From Leptolinea sp964420995 (lineage in GTDB: Bacteria > Chloroflexota > Anaerolineae > Anaerolineales > Anaerolineaceae), in the NCBI GenBank assembly GCA_964420995.1, contig CAYQUX010000003.1:172335-236334 (forward strand): a stretch of DNA of 64,000 nucleotides, read 5' to 3'. Shown one piece after another: positions 9,008 through 17,568 of the stretch (position 1 is its first letter; every line of letters begins with the position of its first letter). A model generated the notes under the pieces. That model worked only from the letters and a program-made list of their open reading frames with translations. It did no database searches and was not told the DNA's origin. A program made the position numbers and the translations under genes.

Positions 9008-10888
9008 ATGAAACCCAAACCTGTTTCAAAAGTGGTTCTGTACCTGTTGGTTGTTTTCATCGTCGCAAATGTTGCCGTGACGATTCTATTTCTATGGCCG
9101 GTAATTGAGACAGAATTTCTGCCTACATCCACCATAACAATTGCCCCTACATCAATTCCAACAACAACTCAAGTCCCAACAGAAGAATTACCAACCATCA
9201 TTCCAACTGAAACACCTCTTCCCACAGCCGTTCCTCCAACGGTCACACCTACCGAAGTAAACGCAAGTATTCTCGGCTTGAAGGAACAGGGAGTCATGGT
9301 TTTATCTATGGCAGATGGTTTTTACTTTCATCTTTTCGCTTTTCATCCCCAGTATCTTCCCTTATTGCGATTAACCGAGGGCGATTGGGATGATATCACT
9401 CCTTCCATCAGTCCTGATGGCACCCGAGTAGCATACAGTTCTCATCGGAACGGATACTGGGATTTGTATATTTTGGATTTACAAGCCTCATCTGTAACCC
9501 AAATGACAAGTACGCCCGAATACGAGGGCAATCCAACCTGGTCTCCAGACGGTCAATGGCTGGCATATGAATCCTATGCCAAAGGGAATATGGATATTTA
9601 CCTGCTTGAGGTGGCTCACCCGGAGAACAAGCCACTTGGGTTGACTGATGATCCTGCCACCGATTTTTCTCCCCGTTGGATACCCGGAGGGAATGGCCGC
9701 CAGATCGCTTTTGTGTCTGATCGGTCTGGTGAAGATGAAATCTGGATTGCCCGTCTGGATAATTTCAAGGAACGTTTTGTCAATATAAGCCGGGACTCGG
9801 AAGGTAAAGATACCCGTCCCGATTGGTCTCCTGACGGTCGCTACCTGGCATGGGCCAAGATTAAAACCGGGGTAGAATCACTGGTAATCCTGGATATGTC
9901 CGATCCCAATTTACCGGTGCGGCCCGCCGGCTCCGGAGATTGGCCTGTCTGGAATCCAACCGGCACATCGCTGGTTTCGCGTGTTCGCCAGGCAAATCTG
10001 ACGGCAATCGCGTCTTATGATACGACCACGGGGCAGATAACCATTCCGCTAATTCGCCTGCCAGGCGCGTTGCAAGGTCTGGACTGGCATTCAGCCAGCT
10101 TGCCGGATTCTCTTGCGCCGCGGCTTTCACAGGCTCCCTCCCCGTCCGCTAAAGGCCTGTGGACTCCCATGTTGAACCGTGACCCGTTACCCACGGGAAC
10201 CGATGCACTGATTTCACTGGATGGGGTGGCGGCACCCTACCCCGCTTTATTGGATTCAGTGGATGAATCTTTCTACACGCTGCGCGCGAAAATTGGTGAA
10301 CTGATCGGCTGGGATCTTATGAACAGCCTGGAAGCAGCATTCACCGAGAAGGATTCACCAATCGCGCCAGGCTCAGGGATTTCATGGCTCAGTACGGGAC
10401 GAGGAATCATGATCAACAGCCTGCCATTGAATTCCGGCTGGATGGTTCTGGTAAGGGAAGATATTGGAATCCAGACGTACTGGCGTGTCTTCCTAAAAAC
10501 CCGTTCCCAGGATGGCTCTCAGGGCCGTCCCATGACCGACAGAGCCTGGGACATTCTTTCAAGAAATGCCGGCGACCCATCTGTCTATGAAAAAGGTGGA
10601 AGAGAAATTCACGTCCCGGAAGGGTACTGGGTTGATTTCACCGAATGGGCCGGGCGATATGGATGGGAACGGTTCCCCGCGGCGGCAAATTGGATCACCT
10701 ATTATCCCGGCGCCCGGTTTAACCTGTTTGCCCAAACTGAAAACCTGGATTTGAATACCGCTTTAAATCAAATCTATCCTGATCAGGATTTTTCTCGCCC
10801 CATTGTTCGTCCAACACTTACGCCATTCCCGACACCGAAACCCGAAGAGCCGACCTCCACCCCTGTCAGTAATGAAGAAGAAGAATAA
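9008..10888 (+). CDS. membrane-anchored TolB-like beta-propeller (PD40) protein
   Basis: 626 residues. A single transmembrane helix lies at about residues 9-31 and a Thr/Pro-rich stretch (TPLPTAVPPTVTPTE) follows to about residue 80. Four to six PD40/TolB-type repeats then follow, visible as SPDGTRVAYSS, SPDGQWLAYES and SPDGRYLAWA cores, to about residue 350. The C-terminal 270 residues hold a different domain (pattern GWDLMNSLEAAF...GRGIMINSLPLN) and an acidic Thr/Pro tail. This C-terminal domain is not recognised with certainty. It sits 39 bases after one M23 gene and 12 bases before another, probably in one transcript. A role in binding envelope polymers or proteins is inferred from architecture only. 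Confidence 0.8.
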   Translation: MKPKPVSKVVLYLLVVFIVANVAVTILFLWPVIETEFLPTSTITIAPTSIPTTTQVPTEELPTIIPTETPLPTAVPPTVTPTEVNASILGLKEQGVMVLSMADGFYFHLFAFHPQYLPLLRLTEGDWDDITPSISPDGTRVAYSSHRNGYWDLYILDLQASSVTQMTSTPEYEGNPTWSPDGQWLAYESYAKGNMDIYLLEVAHPENKPLGLTDDPATDFSPRWIPGGNGRQIAFVSDRSGEDEIWIARLDNFKERFVNISRDSEGKDTRPDWSPDGRYLAWAKIKTGVESLVILDMSDPNLPVRPAGSGDWPVWNPTGTSLVSRVRQANLTAIASYDTTTGQITIPLIRLPGALQGLDWHSASLPDSLAPRLSQAPSPSAKGLWTPMLNRDPLPTGTDALISLDGVAAPYPALLDSVDESFYTLRAKIGELIGWDLMNSLEAAFTEKDSPIAPGSGISWLSTGRGIMINSLPLNSGWMVLVREDIGIQTYWRVFLKTRSQDGSQGRPMTDRAWDILSRNAGDPSVYEKGGREIHVPEGYWVDFTEWAGRYGWERFPAAANWITYYPGARFNLFAQTENLDLNTALNQIYPDQDFSRPIVRPTLTPFPTPKPEEPTSTPVSNEEEE

Positions 10889-10900
10889 AAAACGGTTCAA

Positions 10901-12145
10901 ATGCTAGATAATATCAGATTCATTCCGAAATCATCTCTCAGGGTTTGGAGTTGCCTTGCTTTACTGGCACTAACCTCGTGTTCGTCCTATCTAACAATCC
11001 CGGAAGTGCACGCATCTGGTTCAATGGACGAAATTTCCATACCATCGCCTCTTCCTACCAACACTATCGAACTGGCCTGGCCGACCAGTACGGTAATTCC
11101 CACAAAAGAGATTTCTGCAACCCCAATCGTTCCAACCTCAACATTTTCTCCGACATCAACTGTTGTCACAATCCCCACCTTCACTCCAACATTCAATCTG
11201 GCTACAGTGGCACCCACACCAGACCCTAAAAAAATGAAACCTCTGGAAATTTCTTTTCCAACCGCGGAACCCGTCGATCCCTTGGATTGGCGCCCACCCT
11301 TATATCCCATTCCCTGGGCGCTCAGTTCGCATGATCATTTTTATTTCACCCGGCCTATCTCAGCAAATACCATCAATTGGCCATTGTGGAATTACCGTTA
11401 TGGCGGAGTCTACGCGGGGTGGGAAGGTGTGGTGCATACCGGTATTGATATTGATGCTCCACTCAGTACACCGGTGCGTGCCGCCGCGCCCGGCAAGGTT
11501 ATCTGGGCGGGATATGGTGTCTATTCCGGAAGGAATGATTCGAAAGATCCGTACGGAATTGCCGTCACCCTTGAACATGATTTTGGATTTCTGGGTGAAA
11601 AGCTTTACACAATTTACGCCCATATGAACAAAGTCAATGTTCAACCAGATCAGTATGTGAATACAGGTGATATTCTTGGATTCGTCGGTGAAACAGGTGC
11701 CACTACTGGACCGCATTTACACTTTGAGGTCCGTTGGAAACAAAACTGCTTCAATTGCACCCTTAATCCGGAATTATGGGTCGCACCTCCGCAGGGTTGG
11801 GGGGTTCTGGCAGGACGTGTCATGAATACGTCAGGTTCATTCTACACTTCGCAGGATATTATCATTCAACGTTCAGATCGAAAACGGGATTGGATTGTAC
11901 GCACGTATGGCGAAAAATATGTTCACAGCGATCCATACTATGGGGAAAATCTTGTTCTGAGCGATCTCCCTGCAGGGGATTACATTATCAATATTGAACA
12001 CGAAAAAATAAAGTATTTCTACAATATTACAATTCATGCTGGAACGGTTAATTATTTCAGATTTAAAGGGAAGAATGGTTTTTATACAGATCTCCCCGGA
12101 GAAGAAGGTTATTCTCCATCTCCAGAAAATTCCGATCTTCAATGA
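10901..12145 (+). CDS. M23-family metallopeptidase lipoprotein
   Basis: 414 residues. The signal sequence ends in the lipobox ALTSC (Cys27), so the protein should be lipid-anchored outside the membrane. A Ser/Thr/Pro linker runs to about residue 110. The M23 domain has HTGIDID (first zinc His and Asp) near residue 183, YAHMNK, and HLHFEVR near residue 272, all intact. About 120 extra C-terminal residues look like a beta-sandwich module (GRVMNTSGSFYTSQDIIIQR onward), perhaps carbohydrate binding. Starts 12 bases after the TolB-like gene and ends at a hairpin terminator. Likely a peptidoglycan endopeptidase acting with the other anchored proteins. Confidence 0.85.
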   Translation: MLDNIRFIPKSSLRVWSCLALLALTSCSSYLTIPEVHASGSMDEISIPSPLPTNTIELAWPTSTVIPTKEISATPIVPTSTFSPTSTVVTIPTFTPTFNLATVAPTPDPKKMKPLEISFPTAEPVDPLDWRPPLYPIPWALSSHDHFYFTRPISANTINWPLWNYRYGGVYAGWEGVVHTGIDIDAPLSTPVRAAAPGKVIWAGYGVYSGRNDSKDPYGIAVTLEHDFGFLGEKLYTIYAHMNKVNVQPDQYVNTGDILGFVGETGATTGPHLHFEVRWKQNCFNCTLNPELWVAPPQGWGVLAGRVMNTSGSFYTSQDIIIQRSDRKRDWIVRTYGEKYVHSDPYYGENLVLSDLPAGDYIINIEHEKIKYFYNITIHAGTVNYFRFKGKNGFYTDLPGEEGYSPSPENSDLQ

Positions 12146-12155
12146 AGCTTAAATC

Positions 12156-12187
12156 AAAAGACCACCTGGCAATCAGGTGGTCTTTTT
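12156..12187. terminator. bidirectional terminator between convergent genes
   Basis: A 13-base-pair stem (AAAAGACCACCTG / CAGGTGGTCTTTT), 5-base loop, T-rich on both sides, placed between the M23 lipoprotein gene and the convergent tal-pgi gene. Confidence 0.9.
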
Positions 12188-12193
12188 TGTGGG

Positions 12194-14971
12194 TCAGATA
12201 TTGGGTATCAGCCCTTTGCCAAAGGGTTTCTTGAAATGAATACGAATGGCTCTTCGTTTTCTGGCTAACAGGGTTTCGAAATCTCCCAGTGCCTGGGAGG
12301 ATTCAAGCACACTAAATGGGATATTCCAACCAGGTATGTCGACATCAGACTGGGGTTCGGCAGTGATCTCAACAAAGGCACCGCTATTGGCCCCGCCTTT
12401 ATGAAGCTGCCCGGTGGAGTGCTGGAATCGTGGGCCATAACCCAGGGTTGTTGTTGTGGCGGTCAAACGGGTAATATCACTTCTGAACCGGGTGAATTCC
12501 GTCAGGGTTTGATTATTTCGCGGCACATAGGCATTGATCCCGACATAATCGCCAATCTGCACTTTCTTCAGGAATACGCGAATCACCTCTGCCAGATCGG
12601 CCGCGTTGGCCAGGTTTTCGCCATCATCGGCATAGACTGCCGCAGTATCATTTTCCCAGACGGGTTTACCGGTATTCAGTTTTCCATTCTTAACATACGT
12701 GTCAATGAGTTGTTTGGTTCGAGTCTTGCTTTCCTGAACGTCCGGTTGGTCAAAGGGATTCACACCCAATAAACAGCAGGCAGCCGCTGTGGCGACTTCC
12801 CATTGTACGAACGCGCCGCCCAGATCATAGACAGAATTCCAGGGCAGGATCAGCAGCGGATGACCCGCCCGGCGTATCTTGGCCGCGCGGCGGTCCATCT
12901 TGCCATTCAATCGCAGATACACAAATACTCTATCCGTAGAATAAAAATCCAGTTTCGGCTCATTGTCAACTGGGACAATACCTTTTCCATTCTTGCCGGA
13001 GCTTTCTGCGATCAATTGTTCCACCCAGGGACCAAACGCTGCCAGCTCAGGATCGGCCAGCAACGTTACTTTATCTTTTCCCTTTAGCGCACCGGCACCA
13101 AGGAATGCACCCAGCATTACGCCCGGGTTCCGTTCAAAGGAAGAATTCTTTGAACAAAGGTAATTTACCTCACGGGCAGATTCCAGCAATTTATCCGTAT
13201 CATGCCCCATCAATACAGATGGAGCCAGGCCAAACATGGATAAAGCGGAATACCGGCCGCCCACCTCGGGATCACTCAGGAAGACCTGGCGGAAACCGCG
13301 ATCCCCGGCTACCTTTCCCAGACTCGTATCGGGGTCGGTAATTGCCACAAAATGCCTGCCAGCTTTCTTTCCCAGGGATTTTTGAGCCTTCTCCCAGAAG
13401 AAGTCCATGAATGCGTTGCTTTCACTTGTGGAGCCGGATTTTGAACCCACGACAAAGAGAGTCTTCTTTAGCGCTGCCCAATGAGCCGCCGCCAGAACCT
13501 GGTCAGGATTGGTCATATCCAGAATTCGTAATTCCAGCCCACTTTCCCGGGCACCCAGGATCAACGCCATGGTCTCCACACCGAGTGATGATCCGCCCAT
13601 ACCCAGCAGAAGCAATCGAGACATTCCCTCAGATTTGCATTCCTCAAGAAGTGGTTTCACCTCTTCAATCAGAGCGGCGCCTTTTTCCGGTGCTGATAAC
13701 CAACCCAAACGTTTGACAATTTCTTTTTGTCCCTCAGGTTCGCTTGTCCAGAGGGTGGCATCCTTATCTGCCATACGGGTAACGAAGTTCTTTTCTTTCA
13801 ATGTACTGACGGCTGATTCAATCGATCCCGCCAGTGTACCCATGGTTTTTCGAAATTCCTTGGAGCGTCTGTCGATGGTCTTTAGAAGCTCCTTATAGGA
13901 GTTGATAAAGGACTTAACGCCCTCATCTTCCAATTGTCGGGAGACTTCTGCCAGATCAATTCCAACTTGCGTCAGATCCTCCAGAACCTTCCGGGCTTCT
14001 TTTTGACCGTCAGTTGCGCCTTTTCCAATCGTCCCGTGATCTTTGAACGCCTTTACCGTACCCGGCGGCATAGTATTAACGGTATTTTTCCCGATCAACT
14101 CTTCCACGTATAACACATCACGGTAAGCCGGGTTCTTCATACTGGTCGATGCCCAGAGTGTACGTTGAATCTGTCCACCCTTTTCGGCTAATTTCTTGAA
14201 TCGCTCGGATGCGAATGTGGTTTCAAATACCTCAAAAACATTCTTGCAGGTTGAAACAGCCGCTTTCCCCATTAATCCGGCGGCCGGTTTTGAATTGGCT
14301 CCCCCACCTTCCACAATTTCCTTCAAGCGGCCATCCACTTTGGTATCAATGCGTGATACAAAGAAGGATGCCACCGAGGCAATGGTATTGATCGGTTTTT
14401 TGGCTTTTACGCGTTTTTCAAGACCTTTCATGTAAGCATCAGTAACGGCAAGGTAACGCTCAAGAGAAAATATCAATGTAACATTGACATTAATCCCTTC
14501 AGCAATAACCGCCGTAATGGCTGGAAGTCCCTGCAAGGTGGCCGGAATTTTGATCATCACATTGGGACGATCCAATAACTGCCACAGCCATTTCGCCTGT
14601 TCCACTGTCTTTCTAGTGCTATGCGCCAGTTTCGGGCTAACTTCCAGGCTGACATATCCGTCAGCGCCTTTGGTCTGGTCATAAATGGGTCTAAAAAGGT
14701 CCGCAGCATTGCGAATATCTTCAATGGCAAGCTGGAAGAAGATCGATTCCGGGTCGCTTCCCGCCAGTGCCATAGGCTGTATTGTCTCATCATATATACG
14801 TGAACCACCGATGGCATTATTAAATATGGTCGGGTTTGATGTTACACCGGTAACATCGCCATCTGTTATCAATTGGGCGAGTCCACCGTCTTTTAAAAGA
14901 CGTCTATCAATATTATCCAACCACGGTGATTGCCCGGCATCGACCAATTGCTGCAAACTTGATTTACTCAT
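12194..14971 (-). CDS. tal-pgi: bifunctional transaldolase / glucose-6-phosphate isomerase
   Basis: 925 residues, about the sum of the two enzymes. Residues 1 to about 370 are a transaldolase: TSNPTIF near residue 44 and the Schiff-base Lys141 in VMIKIPAT. After a helical linker, residues from about 385 to the end are a phosphoglucose isomerase with a VGSKSGSTSE phosphate-binding loop and later sugar-isomerase segments. Transaldolase links sedoheptulose-7-phosphate and glyceraldehyde-3-phosphate with erythrose-4-phosphate and fructose-6-phosphate; the isomerase converts fructose-6-phosphate to glucose-6-phosphate, so the fusion channels between the pentose pathway and glycolysis. Such fusions are known in several bacterial phyla. 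The start overlaps the rpiB stop by 4 bases (ATGA). The frame is intact across the junction. Confidence 0.95.
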   Translation of the reverse strand: MSKSSLQQLVDAGQSPWLDNIDRRLLKDGGLAQLITDGDVTGVTSNPTIFNNAIGGSRIYDETIQPMALAGSDPESIFFQLAIEDIRNAADLFRPIYDQTKGADGYVSLEVSPKLAHSTRKTVEQAKWLWQLLDRPNVMIKIPATLQGLPAITAVIAEGINVNVTLIFSLERYLAVTDAYMKGLEKRVKAKKPINTIASVASFFVSRIDTKVDGRLKEIVEGGGANSKPAAGLMGKAAVSTCKNVFEVFETTFASERFKKLAEKGGQIQRTLWASTSMKNPAYRDVLYVEELIGKNTVNTMPPGTVKAFKDHGTIGKGATDGQKEARKVLEDLTQVGIDLAEVSRQLEDEGVKSFINSYKELLKTIDRRSKEFRKTMGTLAGSIESAVSTLKEKNFVTRMADKDATLWTSEPEGQKEIVKRLGWLSAPEKGAALIEEVKPLLEECKSEGMSRLLLLGMGGSSLGVETMALILGARESGLELRILDMTNPDQVLAAAHWAALKKTLFVVGSKSGSTSESNAFMDFFWEKAQKSLGKKAGRHFVAITDPDTSLGKVAGDRGFRQVFLSDPEVGGRYSALSMFGLAPSVLMGHDTDKLLESAREVNYLCSKNSSFERNPGVMLGAFLGAGALKGKDKVTLLADPELAAFGPWVEQLIAESSGKNGKGIVPVDNEPKLDFYSTDRVFVYLRLNGKMDRRAAKIRRAGHPLLILPWNSVYDLGGAFVQWEVATAAACCLLGVNPFDQPDVQESKTRTKQLIDTYVKNGKLNTGKPVWENDTAAVYADDGENLANAADLAEVIRVFLKKVQIGDYVGINAYVPRNNQTLTEFTRFRSDITRLTATTTTLGYGPRFQHSTGQLHKGGANSGAFVEITAEPQSDVDIPGWNIPFSVLESSQALGDFETLLARKRRAIRIHFKKPFGKGLIPNI

Positions 14972-15420
14972 TTGAACATCCTTCTTTCTATCATTTCCAC
15001 CTTTTCAATCCGGCGGTGATACCTGTCCTGTGAAGAGAACTTCGCAGTAAGAAATGTTGTCACCAGTTCTCTGGCTGTCTCCAAACCTATAACCCGGGCT
15101 CCCAGGCAAAGCACATTTAAATTATCATGCTCCACCCCCTGATGAGCTGAATAAACATCATGGCAGACACACGCCCTCACCCCCCTGAATTTATTGGCTG
15201 TGAAGGTGATTCCCACCCCCGAACCGCAAACCAAAATAGCCCGCTCGGCTTGCCCGGACTGTATAGCCCGGGCAACCGGTTCGGTTATATCAGGATAATC
15301 GAGAGTTTCTATTGAATCTGCTCCCAGTTCGATGACGGAATGCCCCAGATCCTGAATGACCTGAATGAGAAACGCATTGTAGGGAAAACCGGCATGATCA
15401 CAGGAAACAGCTACATTCAT
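14968..15420 (-). CDS. rpiB: ribose-5-phosphate isomerase B
   Basis: 150 residues, the usual RpiB length. The N-terminus has the CDHAG motif and the middle has the CGSGVGI active-site loop with the nucleophilic Cys, followed by NKFRGVRA and HDNLNVLCLGAR, all typical of the RpiB/LacAB family. It interconverts ribose-5-phosphate and ribulose-5-phosphate in the cytoplasm. It lies 3 bases after tkt and overlaps tal-pgi by 4 bases, so the three enzymes of the non-oxidative pentose pathway are co-translated. A sugar-specific LacB-type activity cannot be excluded but the neighbours favour RpiB. Confidence 0.95.
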   Translation of the reverse strand: MNVAVSCDHAGFPYNAFLIQVIQDLGHSVIELGADSIETLDYPDITEPVARAIQSGQAERAILVCGSGVGITFTANKFRGVRACVCHDVYSAHQGVEHDNLNVLCLGARVIGLETARELVTTFLTAKFSSQDRYHRRIEKVEMIERRMFK

Positions 15421-15423
15421 TTC

Positions 15424-17424
15424 TTATCCCAGCAGTTTTTTCGCTTCTTCCACAACATGATCAACAGAGAAGCCGAATTTTTCCATGACAACTTTTCCCG
15501 GAGCGGACGCGCCAAAATGGTCAAGTCCGATTACGGTACCTTTTTCGCCGGTCCATTTTTCCCAACCGAATGTCGAGCCGGCTTCCACAGCCATCCGCCT
15601 GGTAACACTCGCAGGCAGAACAGAGTCACGGTATTCAGCGGTCTGTTCCTTGAACAGCTCCCAGGATGGGAAGGAAACGACGCGAACAGACTTTCCTTCA
15701 GCAGCCAGTTTCTGGCCGGCTTCCAGAATGAGACCGACTTCGGAACCGGAGGCCATCAAAATGATGTCCGGATTCTTCCCACCCAGATCGGCGAGAATAT
15801 AGGCGCCTTTCTGCACACCGGCCGCCGGAGCAACCACCTTGCGGTCCAGCGTTGGCAGGTTCTGACGGCTTAGAGCCAGAACTGTCGGCCGCTTATCATT
15901 TTTGAGGGCAACCCGCCAGGCTTCGGCGGTTTCATTGGCATCCGCCGGGCGGATCACCAGCAAATTGGGGATGACACGCAGTGACGCGATTGTTTCTACC
16001 GGCTGGTGTGTGGGGCCGTCTTCACCAAGGCCGATGCTGTCATGGGAGAATACCCAGACTGCCGGCAGATGGGACAAGGCACCGACACGAACGGCGCCGC
16101 GGCAATAATCAGCAAACACCAGGAATGTGGCACCGTAGGGGCGGATACCGCCATGAGCGGCCATACCGTTCACCACAGCAGCCATACCATGCTCGCGTAC
16201 GCCAAAATGGAAGTTTTTGCCTTCGCGGTGATCCTGCTGGAAGGCGACACTGCTGGAAATCCAGGTATTGTTGCTGGGCGCAAGGTCAGCCGATCCACCA
16301 ATCAATTCAGGAATGGCTGAGGATAACGCGTTGATAACCTTGCCTGAAGCCACACGGCTGCCAAGTCCTTTGGCCTCTGCGTCAAACACGGGTATGGCTT
16401 TTTCCCAATCATTGGGCAGGTCCCCACTGATGCGGCGCTTAAGCTCAACCGCTTCAGCCGGGAACGCGGATTTGTAAGCTTCAAATTGTTTGTTCCACTC
16501 CGCCTCAAACTTCTTTCCGCGGGAAACACACTTCTTGAATTCCCTGGCCGCGTCTTCCGGGACGTAGAATGAATCTTTTGGCCATCCCAACTTCTCTTTC
16601 GCGGCAGCAAGTTCTTCTTCACCGGCAGGTTCACCGTGCGCTTTGGCTGTGCCCTGCTTTGTGGGCAGACCAAAACCGATTATGGTCTTGCACATGATCA
16701 ATGACGGGCGGGGATCCTTCTTTGCTTTCTTGATGGCTTTGTCGATCTTGGCAACATCATTGCCATCATCCACACGAAGGACCTGCCAACCATATGCCTC
16801 AAAACGCTTCCCACGGTCTTCCGTGAAAGCCAGGCTGGTCGAGCCGTCAATCGTAATACTGTTATCGTCATAGAAACAGATGATCTTGCCCAGCTTCTGG
16901 TGGCCGGCGAAACTGGCCGCTTCTGAAGCCACACCTTCCATCAGATCGCCGTCTCCGGCAATGATGTATGTGGTGTGATTGATGATCTCATGGCCAGGTT
17001 TATTGTAGACGGCCGCCATGTGAGCTTCCGCCACAGCCATGCCAATGCCATTACCCAACCCCTGCCCCAGAGGACCGGTGGTGGTTTCGATACCAGGGGT
17101 CAATCCCACTTCGGGGTGACCGGGGGTCAATGAACCCCACTGGCGAAATTGTTTCAATTGTTCCATTGGAAGGTTATACCCGGTCAGGTGCAACAGGCTG
17201 TACAAAAGCATCGATCCATGACCGCCGGAAAGAACAAACCGGTCACGGTCAAACCATTTCGGGTTTTTCGGGTTGTGTCTCAGGTGTTTGGTCCAAATGG
17301 TATATGCGATGGCAGCAGCCCCCATGGGTAAACCGGGGTGACCGGAATTGGCTTTTTGTACGCCATCGGCAGATAAAAACCGAATGGTATTGATCGCGCG
17401 TTCCTGAATAGGTGTGTTCGTCAT
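15424..17424 (-). CDS. tkt: transketolase
   Basis: 666 residues from the ATG at 17424, which has GAGG 5 bases upstream; an in-frame upstream ATG at 17466 lacks such a site and adds 14 atypical residues. It shows the thiamine diphosphate fold of transketolase: SGHPGLPMGAA near the N-terminus, GDGDLMEGV with the metal-binding GDG, SHDSIGLGEDGPTHQP in the middle domain, and a C-terminal transketolase domain. It transfers two-carbon ketol units between pentose, triose and tetrose/hexose phosphates. First gene of the tkt-rpiB-tal/pgi operon. Confidence 0.97.
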   Translation of the reverse strand: MTNTPIQERAINTIRFLSADGVQKANSGHPGLPMGAAAIAYTIWTKHLRHNPKNPKWFDRDRFVLSGGHGSMLLYSLLHLTGYNLPMEQLKQFRQWGSLTPGHPEVGLTPGIETTTGPLGQGLGNGIGMAVAEAHMAAVYNKPGHEIINHTTYIIAGDGDLMEGVASEAASFAGHQKLGKIICFYDDNSITIDGSTSLAFTEDRGKRFEAYGWQVLRVDDGNDVAKIDKAIKKAKKDPRPSLIMCKTIIGFGLPTKQGTAKAHGEPAGEEELAAAKEKLGWPKDSFYVPEDAAREFKKCVSRGKKFEAEWNKQFEAYKSAFPAEAVELKRRISGDLPNDWEKAIPVFDAEAKGLGSRVASGKVINALSSAIPELIGGSADLAPSNNTWISSSVAFQQDHREGKNFHFGVREHGMAAVVNGMAAHGGIRPYGATFLVFADYCRGAVRVGALSHLPAVWVFSHDSIGLGEDGPTHQPVETIASLRVIPNLLVIRPADANETAEAWRVALKNDKRPTVLALSRQNLPTLDRKVVAPAAGVQKGAYILADLGGKNPDIILMASGSEVGLILEAGQKLAAEGKSVRVVSFPSWELFKEQTAEYRDSVLPASVTRRMAVEAGSTFGWEKWTGEKGTVIGLDHFGASAPGKVVMEKFGFSVDHVVEEAKKLLG

Positions 17425-17513
17425 GCTAACCTCGATTTTTTTGATATATTTGTGCAATTTTACCATGCAGGCCTTGTTTTGAAGACTTTAATAAACAGGG
17501 TATTTATCTATAC

Positions 17514-17543
17514 GAAAAGGAGCTCTGATAATAGAGCTCCTTT
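17514..17543 (-). terminator. terminator after copA
   Basis: An 11-12 base-pair stem (AAAGGAGCTCT / AGAGCTCCTTT) with a 6-base loop lies 26 bases beyond the copA stop. On the minus strand it is followed by TTTTCG, a short T tract. It separates the copper operon from tkt. Confidence 0.75.
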
Positions 17544-17568
17544 CAGTCCGGCAGGTCTGTAGTTCGAG

